DNA from: Fibrobacter sp.
GTDB taxonomy: Bacteria > Fibrobacterota > Chitinivibrionia > Chitinivibrionales > Chitinispirillaceae
Reading direction: 5' to 3'
Length of the DNA stretch: 62,057 bases
Assembly: GCA_012519985.1 (NCBI GenBank)
Contig: JAAYPC010000067.1
Span: 1-62,057 of the forward strand
The notes beneath the pieces were generated by a model, which was not told the DNA's origin, ran no database searches, and saw nothing but the letters and a program-made list of their open reading frames with translations. The position numbers were made by a program, and so were the translations under genes. Shown here piece by piece: positions 18,330-27,456 of the stretch (position 1 is the stretch's first letter; each line of letters starts with the position of its first letter).

Positions 18330-19001
18330 TTATACAAAATTAGCGGATACCTCCCTGGTTTCTTTTTGCTTGCTGATGTAATCTATTGCTTCCTGTGGGT
18401 CATCAGTTATTTTCATAAGAGAAAGATCAGCTTCCAGAATGTAGCCCTGCTGCAACATTGTTTTCTCCAGCCAATCCATCAATCCTTTCCAGAATTCCGA
18501 TCCCATCAGTACCAGTGGCAAAGATGCAACTTTCTGGGTTTGAATAAGAGTAAGAGTTTCAAACATCTCATCCATTGTGCCATAACCACCAGGCATGATA
18601 ATCACAGCAGAAGTATACTTAAGAAACATCACTTTACGGCAAAAAAAATGTCTAAAGTTAAGAAGCGTTTTTATATAAGGATTGGGAAGCTGCTCATAGG
18701 GCAATTGGATATTTAAACCTATTGATCTTCCATTTTCCATTGTTGCACCCTTATTGGCTGCTTCCATCACTCCAGGACCGCCTCCGGTGATTATACCATA
18801 ACCTTGTTTTGCGGCCAGTCGGGCTACTTCAACAGTCATTTGATAATACTTGTGATCAGCCGGTGTTCGGGCTGAACCAAAAATTGTAACACAGGGGCCA
18901 ATTCGGGAAAGTGTCTCAAAACCTTCCACAAACTCTGCCATTATTCTGAAAAGTCTCCAGGTGTCCTCATTACTTGTGGGATATGGCTGATCTACTGGCA
19001 T
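18330..19001 (-). CDS. LOG-family protein (nucleotide 5'-monophosphate phosphoribohydrolase-like)
   Basis: 223 residues starting at the ATG at 19001, since AAAGG lies 9 nt before it, whereas an upstream ATG (19010) directly abuts the AAAGG. Rossmann-type fold with the two LOG motifs: GYGIITGGGPGVMEAANKGA and PGGYGTMDEMFETLTLIQT (PGGxGTxxE). Early segment VTIFGSARTPADHKYY is typical. Family members cleave the N-glycosidic bond of AMP or cytokinin ribotides; many bacterial homologues act on purine/pyrimidine nucleoside monophosphates. Transcribed leftward and divergent from the L,D-transpeptidase gene. Physiological substrate not determinable. Confidence 0.9.
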   Translation of the reverse strand: MPVDQPYPTSNEDTWRLFRIMAEFVEGFETLSRIGPCVTIFGSARTPADHKYYQMTVEVARLAAKQGYGIITGGGPGVMEAANKGATMENGRSIGLNIQLPYEQLPNPYIKTLLNFRHFFCRKVMFLKYTSAVIIMPGGYGTMDEMFETLTLIQTQKVASLPLVLMGSEFWKGLMDWLEKTMLQQGYILEADLSLMKITDDPQEAIDYISKQKETREVSANFV

Positions 19002-19124
19002 AAGTTCCATCCTTTACAGTTTAGTTTTTGACAATGAGATGATATCTATATACACTTTATTATATTATCTGGGAAACACAACGTCTATAATGCAAAACCT
19101 CACATTAGCTGAATATTAAACAAT

Positions 19125-19652
19125 ATGCTTGAATCAGAAATCGATAAAATAATCAATAGAATCAGGAATGTACTATTTTTAGATCCCAATCGTATTATTA
19201 TCGTTAATACTGAACACCAGAAATTATACCTTGTTGAAAACCGAAAGATCATACACTCGTTCGATGTTTCTACTTCGAGATTTGGAATAGGCAACAAAGA
19301 AGGCTCGAATATGACTCCTCCTGGAATCCATCGGATCGAAGAAAAAATCGGTAAAGATGCTCCTTCTGGAAGAATTTTCGAATCCAGAAATGACACTGGC
19401 AGAAACTGGCATGAGGGATTAACCAAAGAAAACCTGATCTTAACCCGCATTCTCAGGCTAAGAGGACTGGAGGAAGGTATTAATAGCGGCCCCGGAATAG
19501 ATTCCTATGAGCGATACATTTACATTCACGGTACTAACCAGGAAAACCGTATTGGAAAACCCAATTCCCATGGCTGTGTCTGCATGAGAAATCAGGATAT
19601 CATCGAGCTTTTTGATTCAGTGGAGGAGGGAACAATTGTCTTTATTGATTAA
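19125..19652 (+). CDS. L,D-transpeptidase family protein (YkuD domain)
   Basis: 175 residues. The YkuD domain fills almost the whole protein: RIIIVNTEHQKLYLVENRK at the start, then TPPGIHRIEEK, YIYIHGTNQE and the catalytic motif SHGCVCM, with Cys of HGC as nucleophile. The usual Arg after the Cys-Val is a Cys here (HGCVCM, not HGC.RM). Such enzymes form 3-3 crosslinks in peptidoglycan or attach proteins to it; no signal peptide is visible, so export, if any, is not by an obvious Sec signal. The 3' end overlaps the following Mur ligase by 17 bp, which implies coupled translation and supports a peptidoglycan role. Confidence 0.88.
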   Translation: MLESEIDKIINRIRNVLFLDPNRIIIVNTEHQKLYLVENRKIIHSFDVSTSRFGIGNKEGSNMTPPGIHRIEEKIGKDAPSGRIFESRNDTGRNWHEGLTKENLILTRILRLRGLEEGINSGPGIDSYERYIYIHGTNQENRIGKPNSHGCVCMRNQDIIELFDSVEEGTIVFID

Positions 19653-21021
19653 CAATAAACGGTATAATTCGATTCATTTCACCGGTATTCTTGGAAGCGG
19701 AATGAGCGCTATAGCTCAGTATCTTCGCTGGCAGGGATTAAATATCAGCGGATCGGATCGCTTGATTAATAGTGAAGATACAGCCGAAGTAAAATCCGGT
19801 CTTCTTGACATCGGATGTCAGATTTTTGAGCAGGATGGCTCTGGAATACAAAAAGGCACTGATGCCATCTGTGTCTCAACTGCTATTGAGAACTCCAATC
19901 CAGATATCGCCAAAGCTCAAAAAGAAGCGATCCCCATTCTGCATCGATCAGATCTTCTGGCCGCAATTATTGCAACCAGAAAAACTATTGCTATTGCAGG
20001 AACAAGTGGAAAGTCAACTGTAACCGCGATGATCTTTGAGTTCCTCTTCTCATCGGGTAAATCACCATCGCTTATAAGCGGGGCCAGCCTTAAACGTCTG
20101 GAAAAACAGGGACTCATCGGAAATGCATTCCAGGGGACCTCTGATTTACTGGTAGTGGAAGCAGACGAAAGTGATGGTACCCTCACTAAATATAACCCTT
20201 TCATGAGCATAATTCTTAATGTATCAAAAGATCATAAAAACGAGGCTGATATTCTGGAGCTGTTTGACAAACTTACCAGCCAGTCTGATTTCAGCCTGAT
20301 TAATGCAGATGATAAACGGCTACATTCATTAAACTCATCTTTTAGCTTCGGCCTGACTAATAAGGCAGACTGGCATCCCGATACATACGAATTGAAATCC
20401 CATACCTCTGTGATGACCCGCAATGGAATCCAGTACCAGCTTCCATTACCAGGGCTGCATAATCTGTCAAACTGCGCAGCAGCTTTGTGTGCATGTGAAA
20501 AATTGGGATGTGATCCCAGATCTCTCTCTGATGCGGTTAGTACATATCAGGGTGTAGCGCGTCGCTTTACTGTATATCAGACAATGCAGGGAGTGCATGT
20601 GGTAGATGATTTTGCACATAATCCTGAAAAAATTAAAGCTGCAATCAAAGCTGCACGTGGTATCTCCAACCATCTTGCAGTTATCTATCAACCGCATGGA
20701 TTCGGTCCCACCAGGTTCTTGAAAAACGAATATATTGATGTTTTCAGAAATGAACTTCAAGCCGATGATCTGCTTTTACTGCTGCCAATTTATTATGCCG
20801 GAGGCAGTGCAAATAAAGATATCTCATCAAAAGAAATTATCGATGAACTGGGAACCGTTGCATTTGAAAAGCATGCACCTCAGTCTCGCAGCGATATCTT
20901 TGATATGCTCAAAAAAAAGGTCAAACCTGGTGAATGCGTTTTATTAATGGGAGCGCGAGATCCATCATTAAGCTCTTTTGCCCGGAAAATCACCGATCTT
21001 TATGGTGGCATAACCGGTTAA
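19636..21021 (+). CDS. Mur ligase family enzyme (Mpl/MurC-like)
   Basis: 461 residues from a TTG start at 19636, chosen because GGAGGAGGG lies 5-8 nt upstream inside the preceding gene. Three-domain Mur ligase: N-terminal UDP-binding fold (IHFTGILGSGMSAIAQYL), central ATP-binding domain with P-loop AGTSGKST and EADESDGTL, C-terminal domain with VDDFAHNPEKI and LMGARDP. The DDFAHNP motif and FTGILGSGMSA favour Mpl, the murein tripeptide recycling ligase, over MurC (commonly DDYGHHP), but I cannot exclude MurC. Pairing with an L,D-transpeptidase fits cell-wall recycling or remodelling. Confidence 0.85.
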   Translation: MSLLINNKRYNSIHFTGILGSGMSAIAQYLRWQGLNISGSDRLINSEDTAEVKSGLLDIGCQIFEQDGSGIQKGTDAICVSTAIENSNPDIAKAQKEAIPILHRSDLLAAIIATRKTIAIAGTSGKSTVTAMIFEFLFSSGKSPSLISGASLKRLEKQGLIGNAFQGTSDLLVVEADESDGTLTKYNPFMSIILNVSKDHKNEADILELFDKLTSQSDFSLINADDKRLHSLNSSFSFGLTNKADWHPDTYELKSHTSVMTRNGIQYQLPLPGLHNLSNCAAALCACEKLGCDPRSLSDAVSTYQGVARRFTVYQTMQGVHVVDDFAHNPEKIKAAIKAARGISNHLAVIYQPHGFGPTRFLKNEYIDVFRNELQADDLLLLLPIYYAGGSANKDISSKEIIDELGTVAFEKHAPQSRSDIFDMLKKKVKPGECVLLMGARDPSLSSFARKITDLYGGITG

Positions 21022-21409
21022 TAATCAGCTCTCGGCAAGATTGAATGATTTTATCCCAAATTGCCCATTAGGCAGGGACTTAATTAAACCCGACCTGGCA
21101 AACCTGTTGGTTGCTTCGGTAAGCTTCGTTGACAGTTACTTCGACGCTTCCTCGGGGAGATGTCTTTTCAATGGAATAAACAACTCTATAAAAGGGCTGT
21201 GGACAAATTAAAGGCCCGATCCTCTCTGCCAGATACAAAGCCAGTTACTGTCTAATGGAAAATTTGGGTTTATTTTTTTCCTGCTTCAGCCTTTAAGCAT
21301 AATGCTGTTTTCCTTATTTCCCTATCTGGACACAGTTTTTGCTTTCCACTTTATATAATAGGAACCCCGGGTTTCCACCCTGACATTCTTGAAGTTAGGA
21401 GAGCAATTT
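21022..21409. other. Intergenic region with possible structured RNA
   Basis: 388 bp without a supported gene between the Mur ligase and aldolase genes. GGCAGGGA (21071-21078) can pair with TCTCTGCC (21223-21230), one G-U pair, enclosing about 145 nt with further short complementary stretches such as GGGC/GCCC. A -10-like TATAAT (21354-21359) lies about 50 bp before the aldolase start. No known RNA family is recognised. Confidence 0.35.
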
Positions 21410-22417
21410 ATGAGCTTGGAACAGACTGTTAAAGAAATACTTTCAGATTCAAAAGGGATACTGGCAGCAGATGAAAGCACTGGCACAATCGGAAAAAGAT
21501 TTGCAAAAAACAACATTGAATCCACTCCTGCAACCCGCCAGCAATATCGTGAAATGCTTTTTTCAACTAAAGGAATCGAACAATATATCTCCGCTGTAAT
21601 ACTCTTCGATGAGACTATACGACAAAAAAACAGTTCTGGAATTCCCCTTATCGATCTGCTTTCAGATAAAGGAATAATCCCCGGAATAAAGGTTGATAAA
21701 GGTACCACTCCTCTGCCAAATTACCAGAATGAAAAAATCACCAATGGACTGGATGGCCTGGAACAAAGACTTTTGGAATACCGACAAATGGGCGCAAAGT
21801 TTGCCAAATGGAGGGCTGTATTTTCCATCGGACCATCTATGCCTTCAGAACTATGCATTGATGCCAATGCTGAGGTCCTGGCCCGCTATGCTGCACTCTG
21901 TCAACAGGCAGATATCGTTCCCATCGTAGAGCCTGAGGTGCTGATGGATGGAGATCACACTATAAACAAATGTGAAGAAGTTACCACTCATGTGCTCCAG
22001 AGTGTCTTTTATCACCTCCACAGACACAGGGTAATTCTGGAAACAACTCTGCTCAAACCTAACATGGTACTTGCAGGTAAAGATTCTTCTGCCCAAGGCA
22101 CATCATCCCAGGTTGCACAGGCAACAATCCGAACTTTACGCAGATCAGTTCCTGCAGCAATTCCTGCGGTAGCATTTTTGTCTGGAGGTCAATCTCCGAC
22201 AGAGGCCACAAGAAATCTGGCTGCCATAAATGACACTGGTATTCAGCCATGGAAATTAATCTTTTCATTTTCTCGTGCACTTCAGGATATGGCACTTCAA
22301 AGCTGGGCTGGTAAAGAAGAGAACGTTTCTGAAGCACAGAAAGTTTTTCTGCATCGTGCCAGGTGCAACAGTGCTGCCTGCAGAGGCGAATTTATTGATC
22401 AGGCCCGGCCTCAATAG
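21410..22417 (+). CDS. Fructose-bisphosphate aldolase, class I
   Basis: 335 residues from the ATG at 21410, preceded by AGGAG; an upstream in-frame start at 21389 lacks such a site. Catalyses reversible cleavage of fructose 1,6-bisphosphate in the cytoplasm through a Lys Schiff base. Motifs of the eukaryote-type class I family: ILAADESTGTIGKRF, VILFDETIRQ, PGIKVDKGTTPL, AKWRAVF, VEPEVLMDGDH and TLLKPNMV (Schiff-base Lys in LLKPNMV), then FLSGGQSPTEAT and FSFSRALQ. Slightly shorter than animal enzymes (about 360). First gene of a same-strand run with 5-30 bp gaps into ku and ligD; the link with repair genes may be only transcriptional. Confidence 0.95.
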   Translation: MSLEQTVKEILSDSKGILAADESTGTIGKRFAKNNIESTPATRQQYREMLFSTKGIEQYISAVILFDETIRQKNSSGIPLIDLLSDKGIIPGIKVDKGTTPLPNYQNEKITNGLDGLEQRLLEYRQMGAKFAKWRAVFSIGPSMPSELCIDANAEVLARYAALCQQADIVPIVEPEVLMDGDHTINKCEEVTTHVLQSVFYHLHRHRVILETTLLKPNMVLAGKDSSAQGTSSQVAQATIRTLRRSVPAAIPAVAFLSGGQSPTEATRNLAAINDTGIQPWKLIFSFSRALQDMALQSWAGKEENVSEAQKVFLHRARCNSAACRGEFIDQARPQ

Positions 22418-22446
22418 ATTTAATACCAAAGCGGAGGTGTGGCACA

Positions 22447-23241
22447 ATGCGCTCAATCTGGTCAGGTGCACTCAGTTTCGGCCTTATCTATATCCCTGTG
22501 AAAATTTATAATGCAACAATAAGTCACACATTTGATTTTGATCTTTTAAGGCGTTCCGATCATTGCAGAATTCACTACGCCAAAGTCTGCAAAGAAACCG
22601 GTGAAGAAGTACCAAAGGAGGAAATTGTCAGAGGGTATCAGTACCGTAAAGGAGATTATGTAATTGTTGAAGAGGAGGATTTTTCCAGGGCTAATGTCCA
22701 CAAAACTCAAACCATAGAAATTGTTTCTTTCGTTAATTACTCAGAAATTGACCATTATTACATGGAAAAGCCCTACTTTCTGGAGCCGGTAAAGGAAGCC
22801 AAAAAAGCCTATGTTCTGTTGCGAGAGGCTTTGCTTCGAAGCGGCAAGGCAGGTATTGCACGCTATGTCATGCGAAGACGTGAACACATGGCCCTTATAA
22901 AACCGAATGAGTCGGTAATCTTTTTAAACAACATGAGATTTGCAGATGAGTTAAGATCATACAAAGAACTCGATATCCCGCAAAAAGGAGCTGAATCGGT
23001 ATCCGAAAAAGAGCTTGATATGGCCATTCAGCTTATTGATCAACTCACCGAGAAATGGAATCCTCAACAGTACAAAGATACCTATTACGAAGATCTTAAA
23101 GCACTTCTCCAACAGAAAATCGAAGGAAAAATCCCTGCGCCGACTCCACCCCCAAAAGCACCAGCAGCGGTAACCGATCTTTTCAGCCGATTAAATGAGA
23201 GTCTCAGAATGGCTAAGGAAAAAGAGAAAAAGGCAGCATAG
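22447..23241 (+). CDS. ku: DNA end-binding protein Ku
   Basis: 264 residues, a normal length for bacterial Ku. Starts with the family signature MRSIWSGALSFGLIYIPVKI; continues with HYAKVCKETGEEV, VEEEDF, HYYMEKPYFLEP and LLREALLRSGKAGIARYVMRRREHMALI, the core beta-barrel and bridge of the Ku homodimer that encircles DNA ends in non-homologous end joining. The C-terminal tail is short and Lys-rich (AKEKEKKAA), as in Ku proteins that recruit LigD. It lies 29 bp after the aldolase gene and 5 bp before ligD. Confidence 0.97.
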   Translation: MRSIWSGALSFGLIYIPVKIYNATISHTFDFDLLRRSDHCRIHYAKVCKETGEEVPKEEIVRGYQYRKGDYVIVEEEDFSRANVHKTQTIEIVSFVNYSEIDHYYMEKPYFLEPVKEAKKAYVLLREALLRSGKAGIARYVMRRREHMALIKPNESVIFLNNMRFADELRSYKELDIPQKGAESVSEKELDMAIQLIDQLTEKWNPQQYKDTYYEDLKALLQQKIEGKIPAPTPPPKAPAAVTDLFSRLNESLRMAKEKEKKAA

Positions 23242-23246
23242 CTTTT

Positions 23247-25751
23247 ATGAAATCACTTCATGATTATCAAAAAAAGCGGGATCTTAATAGATCGGGTGAA
23301 CCATCAGCAAATCTTCAGTTCACAGATCAGCCACTTCGGTTTGTCATTCAGAAGCATCAGGCTTCACATCTGCATTACGATCTGCGCATTGAGCTTGAAG
23401 GAGTGCTGAAAAGCTGGGCAGTCCCTAAAGGCCCTTCCCTGGATCCTCTGCAAAAGAAACTTGCCATAATGGTTGAAGATCATCCTCTTGAGTACCGAAA
23501 TTTCGAAGGAACGATACCTGAAGGCAATTATGGAGCTGGTACAGTGATGATCTGGGATGAAGGAACTTACCATATTCCGGGTGCACTCAGTAAAACTGAA
23601 GCTCAAAACCAGCTTAAACAATTCATTGAAAAAGGTCACATCACTTTGGCTTTCGATGGCCTCAGGATAAAAGGAACTTTCCATCTGATCAAGCTTCATA
23701 GAGCTGGTCTGCCCAATGGCTGGCTTCTTATTAAAAAGCAGGATCAATATGCTTCAGCCAATCCCATCCCCGATGATACCCGATCGATCCGCAGTGGCAG
23801 AACCATGGAGCAGATCAGTAGTAATGCCCCACCTGAATTTTTAAATCTGAGCGACATGGACATTCCTGGTGCAATAAAAAGCAGTTTTCCAAAGGGACCG
23901 CTTCGTCCCATGCTGGCTAAACTTGTCAAAGAACCATTTGACCATGAAGAGTGGATTTTCGAAATAAAATGGGATGGATACCGGGCTATCGCAGAGACAA
24001 GACCTGGTTCCGTACAGCTTTATTCCAGAAATGGAATAAGTTTTTTAGATGATTATCAGCCGATAGTTGCAGATTTGAAAAACATCCATTTTGAAGCCAT
24101 CTTTGATGGAGAGATTGTGGTGGTTGACTCTGAAGGAAGAGCTGATTTTAATCTTCTGCAAAATTATCGGCGAACCAAAAAGGGAAATCTCCTTTACTAT
24201 ATTTTTGATCTGCTTTTTCTGCAAGGAAATGATTTACGCTCTTCTCCCCTTAAACAAAGAAAATCATTGCTGAAGCTGGTTCTTCCAGAACTCTATCACA
24301 TCCGATATAACGACCACGTCCAACATTATGGAGTAGCTTTTTATAAACTGGCTAAGGAAAACCGGCTCGAAGGGATAATGGCAAAAAATCTTAACAGTCC
24401 TTATCTGGAGGGGAAAAGATCTTCTTACTGGCAGAAAATCAAGATTACCATGCAGCAGGAATTTGTGGTAGGAGGCTTTACCGAACCCAAAGGGGGACGC
24501 ACCGGAATAGGGGCACTACTGTTAGGAGTGTATCAAAACGGCAACCTGGTTTATACTGGCAGCGTTGGAGGGGGATTCACAGTTGATGAACTTCCTCAGA
24601 TTCGTCAGCATCTGGATCAGATAAAAAGCAGCTACTGTCCTTTCAGCAATTTTCCTGGTAGCAGCAGTCAAATAACCTGGGTTAAACCGGATGTTGTGTG
24701 TGAAGTCAAATTTGCAGAATGGACAACCGATGGCATCTTGCGCCAGCCGGTGTTTCTGGGATTTCGTGATGATCTGAAACCTTTGGATGTAAAAAGAGAG
24801 TACCCGGTCGCTGTTGCAGAACCCGCACCTCAATATTCGATCAAATCATCCGATGAGCTGTTTACAACCATTGATGGGAAAACATTAAAGCTGACCAACC
24901 TTAAAAAAATTTATTTTCCCACTGATAATATCAGCAAAGGTGAAATTATAGAATACTACCGCAAAATCGCTCCTGTAATGCTTCCTCACCTGAAAAATCG
25001 TCCTCTATCGCTTCATCGTTTTCCTGATGGCATATATGGAAAGGATTTTTTCCAGAAAAATATGGAAGACGTGCCCGATTGGGTTGCTACGGCTGATATC
25101 TGGTCGGAATCCGGAAATATCCGTTATATTCTTTGTCAGGATGAACCCACTCTTACTTATGTAGTAAACCTTGGATCAATAGAGATAAATCCCTGGAACT
25201 CACGTGTAGACAGTGGCGATTATCCGGATTATATGGTAATCGATCTGGATCCGCTTGAGTGTCCTTTTCAGTATGTAATAGACTGTGCACTCATGATCCA
25301 TGAAATTCTTCTGTCCATCGATGTTCCACATTTCGTAAAGACTTCAGGAGCTACCGGACTTCATTTGTATATACCTGTCGGTGCCAGATACTCCTTTGAA
25401 CAGGTTCGCCAGTTTTCTTTGCTTGTATGCACCCTGGTTAACCGTCGCCTTCCGGCAATCAGCAGTCTGGAACGAGTTCCGCAAAAAAGGGAGGGACGGG
25501 TATATCTGGATTATCTTCAAAATTCGAAGGGAAAAACCATGGCCGCTCCGTATTCAATCCGCCCCAGAGATGGAGCTCCGGTTTCAGCACCTCTTTTGTG
25601 GGAGGAAATCAATTATCAATTAACTCCCGATCATTTTAACATTTATTCCATTTTTAACCGCATCAGAAGTTATGGGGATATATGGAAACCAGTTATTGGC
25701 AAAGGTATAGACATGTTAAGTTCTCTTAATCGTCTGGCAGCTCTTTTCTGA
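23247..25751 (+). CDS. ligD: Multifunctional DNA ligase D (phosphoesterase-ligase-polymerase)
   Basis: 834 residues with all three LigD activities in the order of the Pseudomonas enzyme. Phosphoesterase domain (about 20-165): FVIQKHQASHLHYDLRIELEG, EDHPLEY, IPEGNYGAG, with the His and Asp residues of the 3'-repair site. ATP-dependent ligase (about 215-520): EIKWDGYRAI with the AMP-accepting Lys, FDGEIVVVD, EGIMAKNL, SYWQKIK. Polymerase/primase domain (about 545-815): LKKIYFPTDN, PLSLHRFPDG, YMVIDLDP with the catalytic Asp pair, HFVKTSGATGLHLYIP. Works with Ku in non-homologous end joining, useful in slow-growing or desiccation-prone cells. Start ATG is 5 bp after ku. Confidence 0.97.
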   Translation: MKSLHDYQKKRDLNRSGEPSANLQFTDQPLRFVIQKHQASHLHYDLRIELEGVLKSWAVPKGPSLDPLQKKLAIMVEDHPLEYRNFEGTIPEGNYGAGTVMIWDEGTYHIPGALSKTEAQNQLKQFIEKGHITLAFDGLRIKGTFHLIKLHRAGLPNGWLLIKKQDQYASANPIPDDTRSIRSGRTMEQISSNAPPEFLNLSDMDIPGAIKSSFPKGPLRPMLAKLVKEPFDHEEWIFEIKWDGYRAIAETRPGSVQLYSRNGISFLDDYQPIVADLKNIHFEAIFDGEIVVVDSEGRADFNLLQNYRRTKKGNLLYYIFDLLFLQGNDLRSSPLKQRKSLLKLVLPELYHIRYNDHVQHYGVAFYKLAKENRLEGIMAKNLNSPYLEGKRSSYWQKIKITMQQEFVVGGFTEPKGGRTGIGALLLGVYQNGNLVYTGSVGGGFTVDELPQIRQHLDQIKSSYCPFSNFPGSSSQITWVKPDVVCEVKFAEWTTDGILRQPVFLGFRDDLKPLDVKREYPVAVAEPAPQYSIKSSDELFTTIDGKTLKLTNLKKIYFPTDNISKGEIIEYYRKIAPVMLPHLKNRPLSLHRFPDGIYGKDFFQKNMEDVPDWVATADIWSESGNIRYILCQDEPTLTYVVNLGSIEINPWNSRVDSGDYPDYMVIDLDPLECPFQYVIDCALMIHEILLSIDVPHFVKTSGATGLHLYIPVGARYSFEQVRQFSLLVCTLVNRRLPAISSLERVPQKREGRVYLDYLQNSKGKTMAAPYSIRPRDGAPVSAPLLWEEINYQLTPDHFNIYSIFNRIRSYGDIWKPVIGKGIDMLSSLNRLAALF

Positions 25752-25778
25752 GTTGCTTTGTGCCCAGAGAAGAGGAAT

Positions 25779-27428
25779 ATGATCAAGATAGAAACAATAG
25801 TTCTTGCCTGCAAACGCATAAGCACCGATCAAACCGGGTCTGGAAATGAATACTCTGCGATGCAGATAGTAGCTGGCAAACCGGTACTGGAGTGGACCAT
25901 AGATGCGCTTTGTGGTTCCGGTGGCATTGATGCAATAACGGTTATAGGTCCCGATGAGCTGGACGAGCTTCTCTGCATGCGCTATGTGGATAAAAGATTA
26001 ACCCCTGCCACGATTACCGCCGAAAGAATCTTTCAACAGTTATTTCCACAACAAAACGATAAAGCTGTACAGGGTTATTTGCTTTTACCATGTGAGACTG
26101 TCCTTCTCACTACTGCAATAATCAACCGAATTCTACTCCAGTTTGAACAGAGCAGAGAAGACCTTTTTTTCCCTTTTATCAGCGATACCCGAACAGATCA
26201 TTTTCCTCATCTAAAAAGGGAAGTGGTTTCTCTGAAAGGTAAAAAACTAATACCTGGATATCTGGGCTTATCACGATGCATTGAATATCTGCCTGAATTA
26301 TTCAAACAGCTTGACGAACTCAACAGTCAGGACGGATTACTTGATAATTCAGGCATCACCCGTCCAATGTTGACCGCCATGATTGAACAGCATAACCTTC
26401 CAACCCCCAGTATCTGTTATTATGAATGCAATGATCCTGAAGTAGTATTTGCGCCCTTTACAACAGAAGATCTCAGATATGCCAAAACCGTTCTTCGTCA
26501 TCCTAAGGCTGCAGCATTTACCAGGGTAAAGGTGATTATGAATCCTGGTTCCGGGAAAAACGGTAAAAAAGGCAAAGACCGGAACAAAATAAGTAAAGAA
26601 GGAATTTATAATCAATACTCAGAGCGCATCTTATCCACGTTACATCAAAGTAGAATAGATGCTGAAGTAATTCAATCTTCAAGTCCAACCGATGCAACCG
26701 AGATCGCCCGCCAGTGTGTAAAAGAGGGATATGATCTGGTAATTGCAGCAGGAGGAGATGGGACCATCAATTCTGTAGTCAACGGTTTAGCAGGATCTCA
26801 GACCGCATTAGGGATAATTCCGCTTGGCACAATAAACCTTTTCGCAATGGAACTGAAAATCCCCAGTGATATAGAATCGGCATGCCAGATCATCGGTCAT
26901 GGCAGAATACAGTCAATAGATCTGGGAAAAGTGAATGACCGGTACTTTACCAGTCTGTGCGGAATCGGCTTTGATGCCTATGTGATAAGCAAAACCGAGT
27001 CTTCACTGAAAAAACAGTTTGGATCAGGAGCCTATATTCTTAATGGAATCAGAGATCTGCTCCGATATCCTTTTCATTCGATTCGTCTGTGTGTAGACCA
27101 GAAAATTCACAAAAGCGGATATATAGTAATAGTAGGTAATGGTAAATATTATGGGTCATCGATTTTAATTGCTCCTGGTGCCAGTATCCATGATGGAGTT
27201 CTGGATGTTGTTATTTTTCAGAAAAGAGATGCATTGAGTCTTCTGCGTTATATATGGGAATTGCACAAAGGTGATCTCACAGCACTTCCTGATGTAGAGC
27301 ATATTCAGGCAAAACATATCTCCATCGAACATCATGGCCACCATAAGGTTCATGTGGATGGTGAATATTACGGAAAAGCACCGGTGGAGATATCGATAGT
27401 TCCATCAGCATTAAAGGTAGTCTGTTAA
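25779..27428 (+). CDS. Fusion of a degenerate nucleotidyltransferase-like domain with a diacylglycerol/lipid kinase
   Basis: 549 residues from the ATG at 25779 (AGAAGAGG just upstream; an in-frame TTG at 25758 is less likely). N-terminal half (1-245) resembles the IspD/MobA nucleotidyltransferase fold: TIVLACKRIS, IVAGKPVLEWTIDAL, GYLLLPCETVLLT. The usual Gly-rich LAGGxGxR loop is replaced by LACKRIS, so catalysis is doubtful. C-terminal half (about 255-549) is a DAGK/YegS-type kinase: VKVIMNPGSGKNG, LVIAAGGDGTINSVVNGL (GGDGT), LGIIPLGTINLFA, GIGFDAYV, VHVDGEYY. It would phosphorylate a lipid such as diacylglycerol or a related prenol. A HAD phosphatase follows 28 bp later and plsC lies just beyond, so a phospholipid role is plausible. 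Confidence 0.85.
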   Translation: MIKIETIVLACKRISTDQTGSGNEYSAMQIVAGKPVLEWTIDALCGSGGIDAITVIGPDELDELLCMRYVDKRLTPATITAERIFQQLFPQQNDKAVQGYLLLPCETVLLTTAIINRILLQFEQSREDLFFPFISDTRTDHFPHLKREVVSLKGKKLIPGYLGLSRCIEYLPELFKQLDELNSQDGLLDNSGITRPMLTAMIEQHNLPTPSICYYECNDPEVVFAPFTTEDLRYAKTVLRHPKAAAFTRVKVIMNPGSGKNGKKGKDRNKISKEGIYNQYSERILSTLHQSRIDAEVIQSSSPTDATEIARQCVKEGYDLVIAAGGDGTINSVVNGLAGSQTALGIIPLGTINLFAMELKIPSDIESACQIIGHGRIQSIDLGKVNDRYFTSLCGIGFDAYVISKTESSLKKQFGSGAYILNGIRDLLRYPFHSIRLCVDQKIHKSGYIVIVGNGKYYGSSILIAPGASIHDGVLDVVIFQKRDALSLLRYIWELHKGDLTALPDVEHIQAKHISIEHHGHHKVHVDGEYYGKAPVEISIVPSALKVVC

Positions 27429-27456
27429 CAGGAAGTGGAAAAATTGGAGTTCCTTG

